Positions 16,413 to 24,696 of a stretch of 64,000 bases of DNA are shown piece by piece. Position 1 is the stretch's first letter; each line of letters begins with the position of its first letter. Source of the DNA: Anaerovirgula multivorans (GTDB lineage Bacteria; Bacillota; Clostridia; Peptostreptococcales; Natronincolaceae); the NCBI RefSeq assembly GCF_900188145.1, contig NZ_FZOJ01000009.1, positions 97,961-161,960 of the forward strand, in the 5' to 3' direction. The notes below the pieces were generated by a model. The model was not told the DNA's origin, ran no database searches, and saw only the letters and a program-made list of their open reading frames with translations. Both the position numbers and the translations under genes were made by a program.

Positions 16413-18014
16413 CTATTTTATCTTGTTTAAAAATCCTCTTATACTATCGTTATAATCTATTCTTATTCTTCTTAAATCATACATGCCTTGTGACTTATTG
16501 GCTTTGCCATGAGTTGTTCTTACTGCTGTTTTATAACCTAAATCTTTCAATGTTTGTTTTGCGTAAGGGGTAACACCTCCTATTGGATAACAAAAATGGC
16601 TTATTTCTGAACCTATTACTTTTTCTAGATATTCTTTTGACTCCTTATATTCTTTAGCTATTCTTGCATTGTTACTATATCTTGCATCAATATGGGTAAC
16701 TGTATGACTACCTATTTCCATTCCTTCTTCATACATTTCCTTTAATCTATTTGAAGTTCTTATATGATCTACATCAACCATAGAACTTATAATATAAAAT
16801 GTTCCGGTCATACCCCTTTTATTTAATTCTACTGACGAAAAATTATAATGAGATATATAACCATCATCAAATGTCAATACTATTGGTTTTGGTGGTATTG
16901 GCACATTATTTTCCCAATGATTATATAACTGATCCATTGTTATTGTATTATATCCTTCTTCTTTTAATGCATCTAACTGCTTTATAAAATTATCTTGACT
17001 TACATATAAACCTGTTGGACCATCTGTTGGTAATGTGTTTATTTCATGATACATTAATACTGGAATATGATTTCTTGCTATATATTCAGGTCTTTCTGGA
17101 ATAATAGGGTTAGATAATTTGTATATTATTTCCGTTGCTTCTTTTCTTGTTAATTCTTTGTTCGGAAATAGATTACCATTAGAATCTGAGTGCAGTATCC
17201 CCTCACTATACATCTTTAATATGTTTAAATTTGCTGTGTCATTAATTTCATATCTATAGTATAGATAGCTGTCATATGTTAATTCTACTTCTTCTACTAA
17301 AATATCAGCCAACGCTTTTGTGGTTATTACTTTAGAACTGGGGGAATATTTTCCTAATAGTGTATAAATAAAGTTTTCTGTCGATAACATGGATTCATCA
17401 TATAGGTCTATTAAATCCGGCATGCTTAAGGGTTCTTTTCTCACTTCATTGAACCATACATCAATTAAATAAGCCATCTCACCCCTAGTTATTTCTAATT
17501 TTGACATTTTTTCTTCTATTTCATTTAAACCTTTCAGTGCATGTATTACTTCTTCTGTTGTTACATTTTCTTCTGATTTGAATTCATAAGGAGACTTTGT
17601 TTTCATTAGTCCTTCTTGTAACACCAACGTTATATACATATAAGCCCAATGATTTTCATGAACATCATTTAATTGGAAATTTTCATTCTCAGCTTCTTTT
17701 ATATCTAACATTTTTGCTGAAATTACAGCTAATTCTCCTCTTGTTACAGGTTTATTTGGATCAAATATTTCATCTGTAAATCCTTGCATGATTCCTGCAT
17801 TTGCTACTCTGTAAATACTATCATAATGGGGATTTGTATCTTGGGAATGAACATCTGCAAATTTATTGAATTGGTCTACTACTTCTTCTACTTCTGCTAT
17901 TTCTTCTTCTATTACTTCTACTTCTTGTGCTAACGCATTATCAATTACTGTTGACAATATTATGGATACTATTAATAAAGCTAACAATAGCTTGCTTAAC
18001 ACTCTAAAATTCAT
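16413..18014 (-). CDS. S-layer-anchored polysaccharide deacetylase (SLH + NodB)
   Basis: About 533 residues. ATG 18014 fits the AAGGA site better than the ATG six bases upstream. A signal peptide ends near NALAQ and is followed by an acidic Glu-rich stretch. SLH repeats follow: FADVHSQD...AGIMQGFTDEIFDPNKPVTRGE, then weaker ones up to about residue 305. These bind pyruvylated cell-wall polymer. The C-terminal NodB domain (about 315-530) shows PVLMYHEI, TFDDGY (catalytic Asp and metal Asp) and SHTVTHID (metal His pair). It should deacetylate wall glycans or peptidoglycan at the surface. Confidence 0.9.
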   Translation of the reverse strand: MNFRVLSKLLLALLIVSIILSTVIDNALAQEVEVIEEEIAEVEEVVDQFNKFADVHSQDTNPHYDSIYRVANAGIMQGFTDEIFDPNKPVTRGELAVISAKMLDIKEAENENFQLNDVHENHWAYMYITLVLQEGLMKTKSPYEFKSEENVTTEEVIHALKGLNEIEEKMSKLEITRGEMAYLIDVWFNEVRKEPLSMPDLIDLYDESMLSTENFIYTLLGKYSPSSKVITTKALADILVEEVELTYDSYLYYRYEINDTANLNILKMYSEGILHSDSNGNLFPNKELTRKEATEIIYKLSNPIIPERPEYIARNHIPVLMYHEINTLPTDGPTGLYVSQDNFIKQLDALKEEGYNTITMDQLYNHWENNVPIPPKPIVLTFDDGYISHYNFSSVELNKRGMTGTFYIISSMVDVDHIRTSNRLKEMYEEGMEIGSHTVTHIDARYSNNARIAKEYKESKEYLEKVIGSEISHFCYPIGGVTPYAKQTLKDLGYKTAVRTTHGKANKSQGMYDLRRIRIDYNDSIRGFLNKIK

Positions 18015-18160
18015 ATCCATTCCTTCTTTCTACGTATATAGTATTAGTATTTCTAAGAAACCTTTTTGTTTAGTCTTTTGTATAAATTACTATTTCTTTA
18101 TAAACATATATATTAAATAATTTTAAAAAAATACAATATTTATTCTGTAAATGTGGGCAT

Positions 18161-18192
18161 AAAAAAAACTCCACCTTATTAAAAGGCAGAGA
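18161..18192 (-). terminator. Terminator of the alcohol dehydrogenase gene
   Basis: On the minus strand CTCTGCCTT-ttaat-AAGGTGGAG is followed by eight T. It lies 60 bases after the dehydrogenase stop codon. Confidence 0.65.
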
Positions 18193-18254
18193 CTATTTTA
18201 CGTTTATGATATTATTCAATCCAGGAAAAGACTCTGAAGGGATTTAGTATATTT

Positions 18255-19433
18255 TTATTCGTATGAGTTGACCATTATTTCTATAGTTTCTTCAAGAGAT
18301 AAAGTATAAGGATCTAGTTCAAATAAGCCTCCCATTGTTTGGCGTGCACTTTCAGCCAATGAAGGAATTTCTTCCTTTTTGATACCATATTGGGACATTT
18401 TAAGATTGAATACATCGCAGTCTTTTTGAAGTTTTACTAAGGCTTTAACAAAAGACATAGGACGTTCCTCCTGTGGAAGTAAGTCTACATCAACACCCAT
18501 GGCTTTTGCCATAGCTTCAAATCGCTTAGGCACTTTAGAGGAAAAGAATGTGTAATAGGCTTCTGATAGCATGATAAGTCCAGCACCATGTGGAAGATCA
18601 GGGTAATAGGCACTAAGTGCATGTTCCATTGAATGCTCTGAGGTACAACTTGATGTGGCTTCTACGAAGCCGGAAAGCGTATTGGCTAGAGCTACCTGAG
18701 TACGGGCTTCAATATGATTGCCATCTTTAACGCATGTAGGCAAATATTTAGCTATTAACTCAATACTTTTTAAAGCGTACGCGTCACTGATTGGTGTTGC
18801 TATATTTGCAATATAACCCTCTGCGGCATGGAAAAGTGCGTCAAAACCTTGATAAGCTGTGAGATGTTTGGGTACTGTCAACATAAGCTCTGGATCAACT
18901 ACTGATAGTACAGGAAATGTATATGTATTACCAAAGCCGATTTTTTCATTGGTTTCTTCTTTGGTAATAACGGTCCAAGGGTCAGCTTCTGTACCAGTTC
19001 CAGCTGTGGTAGTTATGGCTACTATAGGAAGTGCAGGGTTTGGTACAGGCATCCCCTTTCCAGTTCCCCCACTGATATAGTCCCAATAATCCCCAGGATT
19101 TTTTGCCATAACAGCAATGCTCTTTGCTGAGTCAATACTACTGCCACCCCCTAGACCAATTACAAAATCACAATCTTCTTTCTGTGCAAGGACTGCTCCT
19201 TCCATAACGTGAGATTTAATAGGGTTAGGCAAGATTTTGTCAAAGATAACATGCTCTATACTCTTACTGTGTAAAATTTCTACGACACGATTTAAATAGC
19301 CATTCCTTACCATGGAACCACCAGCAGAAATAACGATTAAGGCTTTTTTACCAGGGAGAGTTTCTTTAGCAAGCTCCTTTAGTTTTCCTGGGCCAAATAA
19401 AATTTTTGTTGGTACATGGTAGTTAAAAATCAT
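18255..19433 (-). CDS. Iron-containing alcohol dehydrogenase
   Basis: 392 residues, full length for the family (group III). GGGSSIDSAK near residue 95 binds NAD(P). The metal ligands are seen in GFDALFHAAEG and in SMEHALSAYYPDLPHGAGL, with the two His 14 apart. It oxidises or reduces a small alcohol/aldehyde pair, with 1,3-propanediol, butanol or lactaldehyde as common relatives. AAGGAGG precedes the ATG. The divergent HxlR regulator probably controls it in response to aldehyde or electrophile stress. Confidence 0.9.
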   Translation of the reverse strand: MIFNYHVPTKILFGPGKLKELAKETLPGKKALIVISAGGSMVRNGYLNRVVEILHSKSIEHVIFDKILPNPIKSHVMEGAVLAQKEDCDFVIGLGGGSSIDSAKSIAVMAKNPGDYWDYISGGTGKGMPVPNPALPIVAITTTAGTGTEADPWTVITKEETNEKIGFGNTYTFPVLSVVDPELMLTVPKHLTAYQGFDALFHAAEGYIANIATPISDAYALKSIELIAKYLPTCVKDGNHIEARTQVALANTLSGFVEATSSCTSEHSMEHALSAYYPDLPHGAGLIMLSEAYYTFFSSKVPKRFEAMAKAMGVDVDLLPQEERPMSFVKALVKLQKDCDVFNLKMSQYGIKKEEIPSLAESARQTMGGLFELDPYTLSLEETIEIMVNSYE

Positions 19434-19572
19434 AAAAATACCTCCTTGATGTTAATAGGTTTATTAGAATCATTACTTATAGTATAATATTTTTATATAT
19501 TTTAACAAGAATGCACTTTTTTGATACATAGTACCATGGAGGATACTATAGGATAGGAGTTGGAGGATGCTT

Positions 19573-19983
19573 ATGACTAAGAAAAATAAGAAACCAAAAG
19601 AAGCAACATGTGAAATTGAAGTAGCTTTTGATATTATAGGAGGTAAATGGAAACCTATCATCTTATGGTTTCTTGGAGAGTTTGGCACCCTAAGATTTGG
19701 ACAGCTTCAACAGTTAATGCCAGATATAACTCATAGAATCTTAACTAAACAATTAAGAGAGCTTGAAACACACTGTTTGATACAAAGAAAGACATATCCA
19801 GAGGTGCCACCAAGGGTTGAATATACAATTACCGATAATGGAAGAGCGGTTTTGCCTATTCTGGATATGATGTGTGGATGGGCTGATAGAAACGATTATT
19901 TTGGATATAGCATAAAATATAATTTATGCCAACAAGGCATACAGAAAAAGTTGCTGGTAAATGATCATGATAATATGGACTGA
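19573..19983 (+). CDS. HxlR-family transcriptional regulator
   Basis: About 136 residues from ATG 19573, 6 bases after GGAGG (another ATG at 19567 is too close to that site). CEIEVAFDIIGGKWKPIILWFL holds the family Cys and the GGKWK helix. LTKQLRELETHCLIQRKTYPE is the recognition helix and wing. Members sense aldehydes, quinones or disulfide stress through the N-terminal Cys. Divergent from the alcohol dehydrogenase, 140 bp apart. Confidence 0.9.
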   Translation: MTKKNKKPKEATCEIEVAFDIIGGKWKPIILWFLGEFGTLRFGQLQQLMPDITHRILTKQLRELETHCLIQRKTYPEVPPRVEYTITDNGRAVLPILDMMCGWADRNDYFGYSIKYNLCQQGIQKKLLVNDHDNMD

Positions 19984-20016
19984 GACATATATAGTTAAGG
20001 AAGTAAATTAAGAAAG

Positions 20017-20048
20017 ATAGATTGCTAAGAGGCAGTCTATTTTGTTTA
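20017..20048 (+). terminator. Terminator-like hairpin (ATAGATTGC family), copy 1
   Basis: ATAGATTGC-taagag-GCAGTCTAT followed by TTTGTTT. Near-identical hairpins with the same tail occur at 27608 and 29396. Confidence 0.6.
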
Positions 20049-20093
20049 GAAAGAAGGGGCAATAGGAGGTTAAATTTTTTTGGAAAGGGGGAA

Positions 20094-21584
20094 ATGATTG
20101 TGGCACAAAAATCAAATAGCGTCTATGCGAGTATTTTTGTAATCATGACTATTCTAACAGTATTATTTCTTGGTAGATGTTCAGCCACGAATGAAAAAAC
20201 GGATAAAGAAGAAAACTCTGATATGACAACAGTACTGCCTCCTATAAAAATGGTACTGCCTGATGATTCTTATTTATTCTTGCCTTTAGAAGATATAGGC
20301 TTCCAATTGGTTTTTACAGAAGAAGTTGATCCGGATGTTGTGGAATCAGCAGTTTCTTTTGAACCAGAATTAGATTTTACAGTTCAAAATACCAAGGGTC
20401 AGTATGTAAAGGAGGTTCACCTGCGACTTCAGGAAAAACTGCAATCTCAAACCAAATACACACTGCGAATTAAAGACGTAGAAAATGAAGTTACTGGTAA
20501 GTCCGAGACAATTCAGCTTACTTACCACACGGAATTCCAGGGCGACAAACAAATTGCTGACCTGCAGTGGTCTCATGATGGGAAAGAAATACTTTATCTG
20601 GTTCGATCGGAGAGGAGCGATACTGCAGAGCTCTGGAAGGTGAGTGTCAAGGATGGAAATGAACAATTAGTGGCTACTGAGGTTGCTTGGCCGGGTAGGG
20701 CTAGCTGGTCACCCGATGATAGTACTATCTTGTATACAAAAATGATTGCTTTGCCAGATAAGAATTATTCTATTCCAGAAGTTCGTTCGGTGAAAAAGAG
20801 AGGCCGAGAGGAAAATATAATTGTCTCTGCCGAGGACCTAAAGGAGATTACTTACGATGATTATCCAGTTAATGTGTATTCTTGGTGGTCACCTGATGGG
20901 AAAAAGATTGCCCTGCAGCTTGACATGGCAGGAGAGGATGCCCATTCGGATTTACCTAGGTTTATGGCAACGGTCGACAGTGACGGTAAAGATCTTCAAA
21001 AGATAGAAGGGGAGATCTTTGTAGGCTGGCAAAAAGCTAACAAACTAATGGCTTTAAAAACCCACAAGAGTTATAATCATAGTCGTTCCTACCGATATGA
21101 TTTATTTCTTGTCCAAGTAAATGAGAAGGAACTAATACAACTTTTATTAGGAGAAGGGCAGATATCTAATCTTGATAGATTTAGCCAATCATCGGATCTT
21201 GAAATCCTAGCAACTAGCCACTGGAAAAGTCTTAATGTGGTAAATTCATTTAAAATGGAAGGAACGGAAATTTTTCTTTACAATATAGAGCAAAACTTTC
21301 GTGTACCTATAAGCATGGATAGCGGTTATCAAAAACATCCCGATGTAGACATAAGTGGAGAGCGGGTTGCTTTTACATCTAATAAAGAAGGAAGCTGGGA
21401 TATATACCTCTGGGAGAATGGTACAATCACACAGATCACCACTGGCCCAGCTCATGAATTATATCCTGCATGGTCGCCCAAAGGGGATAAACTAGCTTTC
21501 ATTTCCACTCGCAGCGGCAAGGAAGAAATCTGGCTTTTAGAACTTTCTTCGGGTAACCTAGAACACTTAATTGGGCTGGAGTAA
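20094..21584 (+). CDS. TolB-like beta-propeller protein with Ig-like domain
   Basis: About 496 residues, starting at ATG 20094 behind GGAAAGGGGGA. The N-terminal membrane segment ends FLGRC; Arg before the Cys makes it a poor lipobox, so it may be a plain anchor. Residues about 50-150 look like an SbsA/Big_5 Ig-like domain (LEDIGFQLVFTEEVDPD, ESAVSFEPELDF). Then come PD40 propeller blades: QWSHDGKEILYLVR, SWSPDDSTILYT, WWSPDGKKIALQ, AWSPKGDKLAFIS. It is a surface protein of unknown partner and stands alone. Confidence 0.8.
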   Translation: MIVAQKSNSVYASIFVIMTILTVLFLGRCSATNEKTDKEENSDMTTVLPPIKMVLPDDSYLFLPLEDIGFQLVFTEEVDPDVVESAVSFEPELDFTVQNTKGQYVKEVHLRLQEKLQSQTKYTLRIKDVENEVTGKSETIQLTYHTEFQGDKQIADLQWSHDGKEILYLVRSERSDTAELWKVSVKDGNEQLVATEVAWPGRASWSPDDSTILYTKMIALPDKNYSIPEVRSVKKRGREENIIVSAEDLKEITYDDYPVNVYSWWSPDGKKIALQLDMAGEDAHSDLPRFMATVDSDGKDLQKIEGEIFVGWQKANKLMALKTHKSYNHSRSYRYDLFLVQVNEKELIQLLLGEGQISNLDRFSQSSDLEILATSHWKSLNVVNSFKMEGTEIFLYNIEQNFRVPISMDSGYQKHPDVDISGERVAFTSNKEGSWDIYLWENGTITQITTGPAHELYPAWSPKGDKLAFISTRSGKEEIWLLELSSGNLEHLIGLE

Positions 21585-21973
21585 GTAAAGTAATGAAGGC
21601 ATAAAGAATACTATTTTAAAATAGATAGTTGTAGGTCATACAAGAAGAAGATAATTCAGTCTTTTTCTTTTTTTATGAACACTTATAGGTTTGGAATCTG
21701 GGTTAATAAATTTCTTTTTCTATTGATTTGATGGTCTATAGATAGAGTAGCACAAAAGTCTAGTAAGTATTATTGATTTTTAAAGATTATTTAGCAAACA
21801 CGAACATTAAACAAATTAGAACTATAAATAAAACGTAAAAAAACATATTATATAAAAAAAACATCAAAAATAGTTCGCATTTTCTTGATTGAAGTGTTAT
21901 AATAGTTTTATCAAAATATGGTGGCATTTGTCTAAAGTAAATTAAGGCAAGCCAAAACACAGGAGGGAAAATA
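21585..21973. other. Long regulatory gap before the purine permease
   Basis: No gene. It contains a hairpin-poor AT-rich stretch, the two PurBox-like sites listed separately, and a promoter with -10 TATAAT at 21898-21903. I looked for a purine riboswitch and did not find its conserved core. Confidence 0.5.
21796..21882. promoter_or_regulatory. Two inverted PurBox-like sites
   Basis: AAACACGAACATT (21796-21808) and, on the other strand, AAATGCGAACTAT (21882-21870) match the Bacillus PurR PurBox AWWWCCGAACWWT at 11 and 12 of 13 positions. They are in the expected inverted orientation, and the second overlaps the -35 region of the TATAAT at 21898. The spacing is wider than usual. Confidence 0.4.
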
Positions 21974-23305
21974 ATGAAAAAAGATAATACTGTCTATAGC
22001 ATCGATGGAATTCCATCGTTAGGAAGTGCAATTCCGTTGGGGTTACAACACGTTTTAGCAATGTTTGCAGGTAATGTTACCCCATTGATTATTATTGCCA
22101 ATGCCTTGGGTTTACCGATTGAAGAAAGAACCTTCTTAATTCAAGCAGCAATGTTTGTGGCAGGAATTACAACACTAATTCAACTCTATCCAATTGGACC
22201 AATTGGAGCAAGATTACCGATAGTACAAGGGACAAGCTTTGGATTTTTACCGACTTGCTTGGCAATTTCAGCTAAGTATGGCTTAGCAGGTGTTTTAGGT
22301 GCTTCTTTTGTCGGCGGGTTTGTTGAGATGTTCTTAGGCGTCTTTCTAAAGCCTTTAAGAAAGTATTTTCCTCCTGTTGTAACAGGAACAGTATTGCTAT
22401 CAATCGGGTTGTCATTGCTACCTACAGGAATCAAGTATTTTGCAGGAGGGGCAGGAACACCAGATTTTGGATCTTTTTCAAATTTAATGCTAGGTACAAT
22501 TGTACTTGCAACAATATTATTCTTCAAACAATTTACTAAAGGGATTACTAGTATGTCATCCATATTAATTGGTTTGATGGTGGGGTATATTGTAGCTATA
22601 CCTATGGGAAAAGTAGATTTTGCAGCAGTAGGGTCAGCTGGATGGATAGCCTTTCCAACACCTCTTAGGTATGGTATGACTTTTCGAATGGATGCAATTA
22701 TAGCAATGCTATTGATGTACATTGTAACAGCGGTTGAAACAGTTGGAGATATCTCTGGAATTACAATTGGTGGAGCAAATCGAGAGGCCACAGATAAAGA
22801 GTTGGCGGGAGGTGTTATGGCGGATGGACTTGGTAGTTCTATTGCTGCTGTTTTCAACGTATTACCTAATACATCCTTCAGTCAAAATGTTGGTATCGTG
22901 GCATTGACAGGAATCATGAATCGTTTTGTAGTAGCAGTAGGTGCAGTATTCTTAATCGCTGCAGGATTATTTCCAAAAGTGGGAGCAGTTGTTGCAATTA
23001 TGCCGCAAAGTGTGCTTGGTGGAGCAGCTATCGTTATGTTTGCCATGATAGCAATCAGTGGAATTAACTTAATTACTAAGGATTCATTAGAGGGAAAAAA
23101 CAGTATTATTGTTGCTGTTGCTATGGGTCTTGGGTTTGGATTAGGCTCAGTTCCTGAGGCGTTAGTGAACTTACCTGAAACATTAAAGTTGATTTTTGGA
23201 GGTTCAGGCATCGTAGTTACAGGATTAATTGCTATATTTTTGAATATTATTCTGCCAGAAGATCAAGAAGAAACAAAAGCTGTTTTACAGAATAAGGCTG
23301 TATAA
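21974..23305 (+). CDS. NCS2 nucleobase:cation symporter (xanthine/uracil permease)
   Basis: 443 residues with about 13 transmembrane segments. GLQHVLAMFAGNVTPLII is the NCS2 N-terminus, VQGTSFGFLPT the QGT-type motif of helix 3, and VETVGDISGITIGG plus LPNTSFSQNVGI the substrate-binding helices 8-10. Gln rather than Asn at the key position, together with the neighbouring molybdenum hydroxylase, favours a purine such as xanthine or urate over uracil. AGGAGG precedes the start. Likely repressed by a PurR-type factor. Confidence 0.9.
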   Translation: MKKDNTVYSIDGIPSLGSAIPLGLQHVLAMFAGNVTPLIIIANALGLPIEERTFLIQAAMFVAGITTLIQLYPIGPIGARLPIVQGTSFGFLPTCLAISAKYGLAGVLGASFVGGFVEMFLGVFLKPLRKYFPPVVTGTVLLSIGLSLLPTGIKYFAGGAGTPDFGSFSNLMLGTIVLATILFFKQFTKGITSMSSILIGLMVGYIVAIPMGKVDFAAVGSAGWIAFPTPLRYGMTFRMDAIIAMLLMYIVTAVETVGDISGITIGGANREATDKELAGGVMADGLGSSIAAVFNVLPNTSFSQNVGIVALTGIMNRFVVAVGAVFLIAAGLFPKVGAVVAIMPQSVLGGAAIVMFAMIAISGINLITKDSLEGKNSIIVAVAMGLGFGLGSVPEALVNLPETLKLIFGGSGIVVTGLIAIFLNIILPEDQEETKAVLQNKAV

Positions 23306-23334
23306 GTAACATTGATCCTAGAATAATAAATAGG

Positions 23335-23389
23335 AATCCAGCATGAGATGACTTGCTTCTGGTAAGTCTCAGAATTATGCTGGATTTTT
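23335..23389 (+). terminator. Terminator after the permease
   Basis: AATCCAGCAT and ATGCTGGATT pair around a 35-base arm that itself folds (ACTT/AAGT), then TTTTC. Confidence 0.75.
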
Positions 23390-23457
23390 CAATGAAATAG
23401 AATGAAATTGTGAAGATGATTGAATAAAAAGCAGATCTTTTTCGAGGAGGAGTTGGA

Positions 23458-24249
23458 GTGTTTACAATACAGCATTATGTTCAGCCTGAAACATTGGAGG
23501 AAGCATATCAGTTTTTAACAGCTAAGAGGAATAACGTAATATTAGGTGGCTGTGCCTTTTTAAAAATGAGCAAGAAGAAAATTGGCACTGCAATTGATCT
23601 TTCAAAGCTGCAATTGGATTTTATTCATGATAAGGGAGATGTCATTGAGATAGGAGCAATGGCGACTTTTCGTTCACTGGAAGTAAATCCTTATTTAAAT
23701 CAATATTTCAATGGTATTATACCAAAATCTATAAAAAGCATCTTGGGTGTACAGTTTAGAAATGTTGTTACCATAGGAGGAACTGTTTATTCGCGATATG
23801 GGTTTTCTGATTTGATTACAGCATTACTGGCGTTAGACGTTGATATAGAATTATATCATGGAGGGATCATGCCATTAGAAACCTTCTTGAAAAATGGTTC
23901 ATCAAAGGATATTTTAGTAAAGGTGATTTTACACAAAAACAATCGGATTGCCTCCTATCAGATGATGAGAAATTCTGTTGCGGATTATCCTATTCTGAAT
24001 GTAGCAGTTTCTAAAAAAGGCGATGACTGGAAAATTGTTATTGGGGCAAGACCAAGGAGAGCAGAAATTGCAGTAAAGGCATCAGAATATTTAACCAATA
24101 ATGAAGTCAATGAAACAATGATTAAGCAAGCGACCAATATAGCGATGGAGGAGTTGGACTTCGGTACCAATATGAGGGGACAGAAAACTTACCGTCAGGC
24201 AATTGCTGTTCCTTTAGTGAAGCGAGGAATAATGGAGGTTTTAAAATGA
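23458..24249 (+). CDS. Molybdenum hydroxylase, FAD-binding subunit (CoxM/XdhB type)
   Basis: 263 residues from GTG with GAGGAGGAG. It follows the FAD-binding PCMH fold: LTAKRNNVILGGCAFLKM near residues 21-38 (normally AGGTDL) and VVTIGGTVYSRYGFSDLIT at the second flavin loop. FGTNMRGQKTYRQAI closes the domain. The last bases overlap the next start (ATGA), so translation is coupled. It carries electrons between the 2Fe-2S centres and NAD or another acceptor. Confidence 0.85.
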   Translation: MFTIQHYVQPETLEEAYQFLTAKRNNVILGGCAFLKMSKKKIGTAIDLSKLQLDFIHDKGDVIEIGAMATFRSLEVNPYLNQYFNGIIPKSIKSILGVQFRNVVTIGGTVYSRYGFSDLITALLALDVDIELYHGGIMPLETFLKNGSSKDILVKVILHKNNRIASYQMMRNSVADYPILNVAVSKKGDDWKIVIGARPRRAEIAVKASEYLTNNEVNETMIKQATNIAMEELDFGTNMRGQKTYRQAIAVPLVKRGIMEVLK

Positions 24250-24692
24250 AAATAGAAGCTACGATTAACAATAAAAAGATTCAAATGGAAGTAGCGAATG
24301 ATGAGTTTCTAGTAGATGCCCTAAGACGATATGGTTATTCCAGTGTGAAGAGGGGCTGTGATACAGGTTGTTGTGGGTTATGTACTGTTTGGATAAATGA
24401 AAGGCCTACCCTTTCCTGTTCTACGTTGGCCCCTACTGTTCAGGGGAAACAGATTACCACCATAGAAGGATTACAGGAGGAGGCTAAGGAATTTGCCTCA
24501 TTTCTAGTTAAAGAGGGAGCAGAACAATGTGGCTTCTGCAGTCCTGGATTTGTGATGACAGTATTGGCAATGAAGAGGGAGTTAGAGAAACCCACTGAAG
24601 AGGAAATCCAACACTACCTAGTGGGAAACCTTTGTCGTTGTACTGGCTATGCAGGACAACTAAGGGCGATTAAAAAGTATTTGGAGGTCTAA
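24246..24692 (+). CDS. Molybdenum hydroxylase, 2Fe-2S subunit (CoxS/XdhC type)
   Basis: 148 residues. The plant-type 2Fe-2S cluster is bound by CDTGCCGLCTVWINERPTLSC, and the second cluster by EQCGFCSPGF plus NLCRCTGY. All eight cysteines are present and the length is normal. It links the molybdenum site to FAD. Confidence 0.95.
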   Translation: MKIEATINNKKIQMEVANDEFLVDALRRYGYSSVKRGCDTGCCGLCTVWINERPTLSCSTLAPTVQGKQITTIEGLQEEAKEFASFLVKEGAEQCGFCSPGFVMTVLAMKRELEKPTEEEIQHYLVGNLCRCTGYAGQLRAIKKYLEV

Positions 24693-24696
24693 CATA

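Noticed and set aside
21600..21970. Purine riboswitch before the NCS2 permease
   Set aside because: The conserved three-way junction sequence is absent; PurBox-like sites are the better explanation.
22186..22857. A 223-codon open frame on the minus strand inside the NCS2 permease gene
   Set aside because: It is a Pro/Ile-rich antisense shadow of a membrane protein, with no ribosome binding site and no family resemblance.
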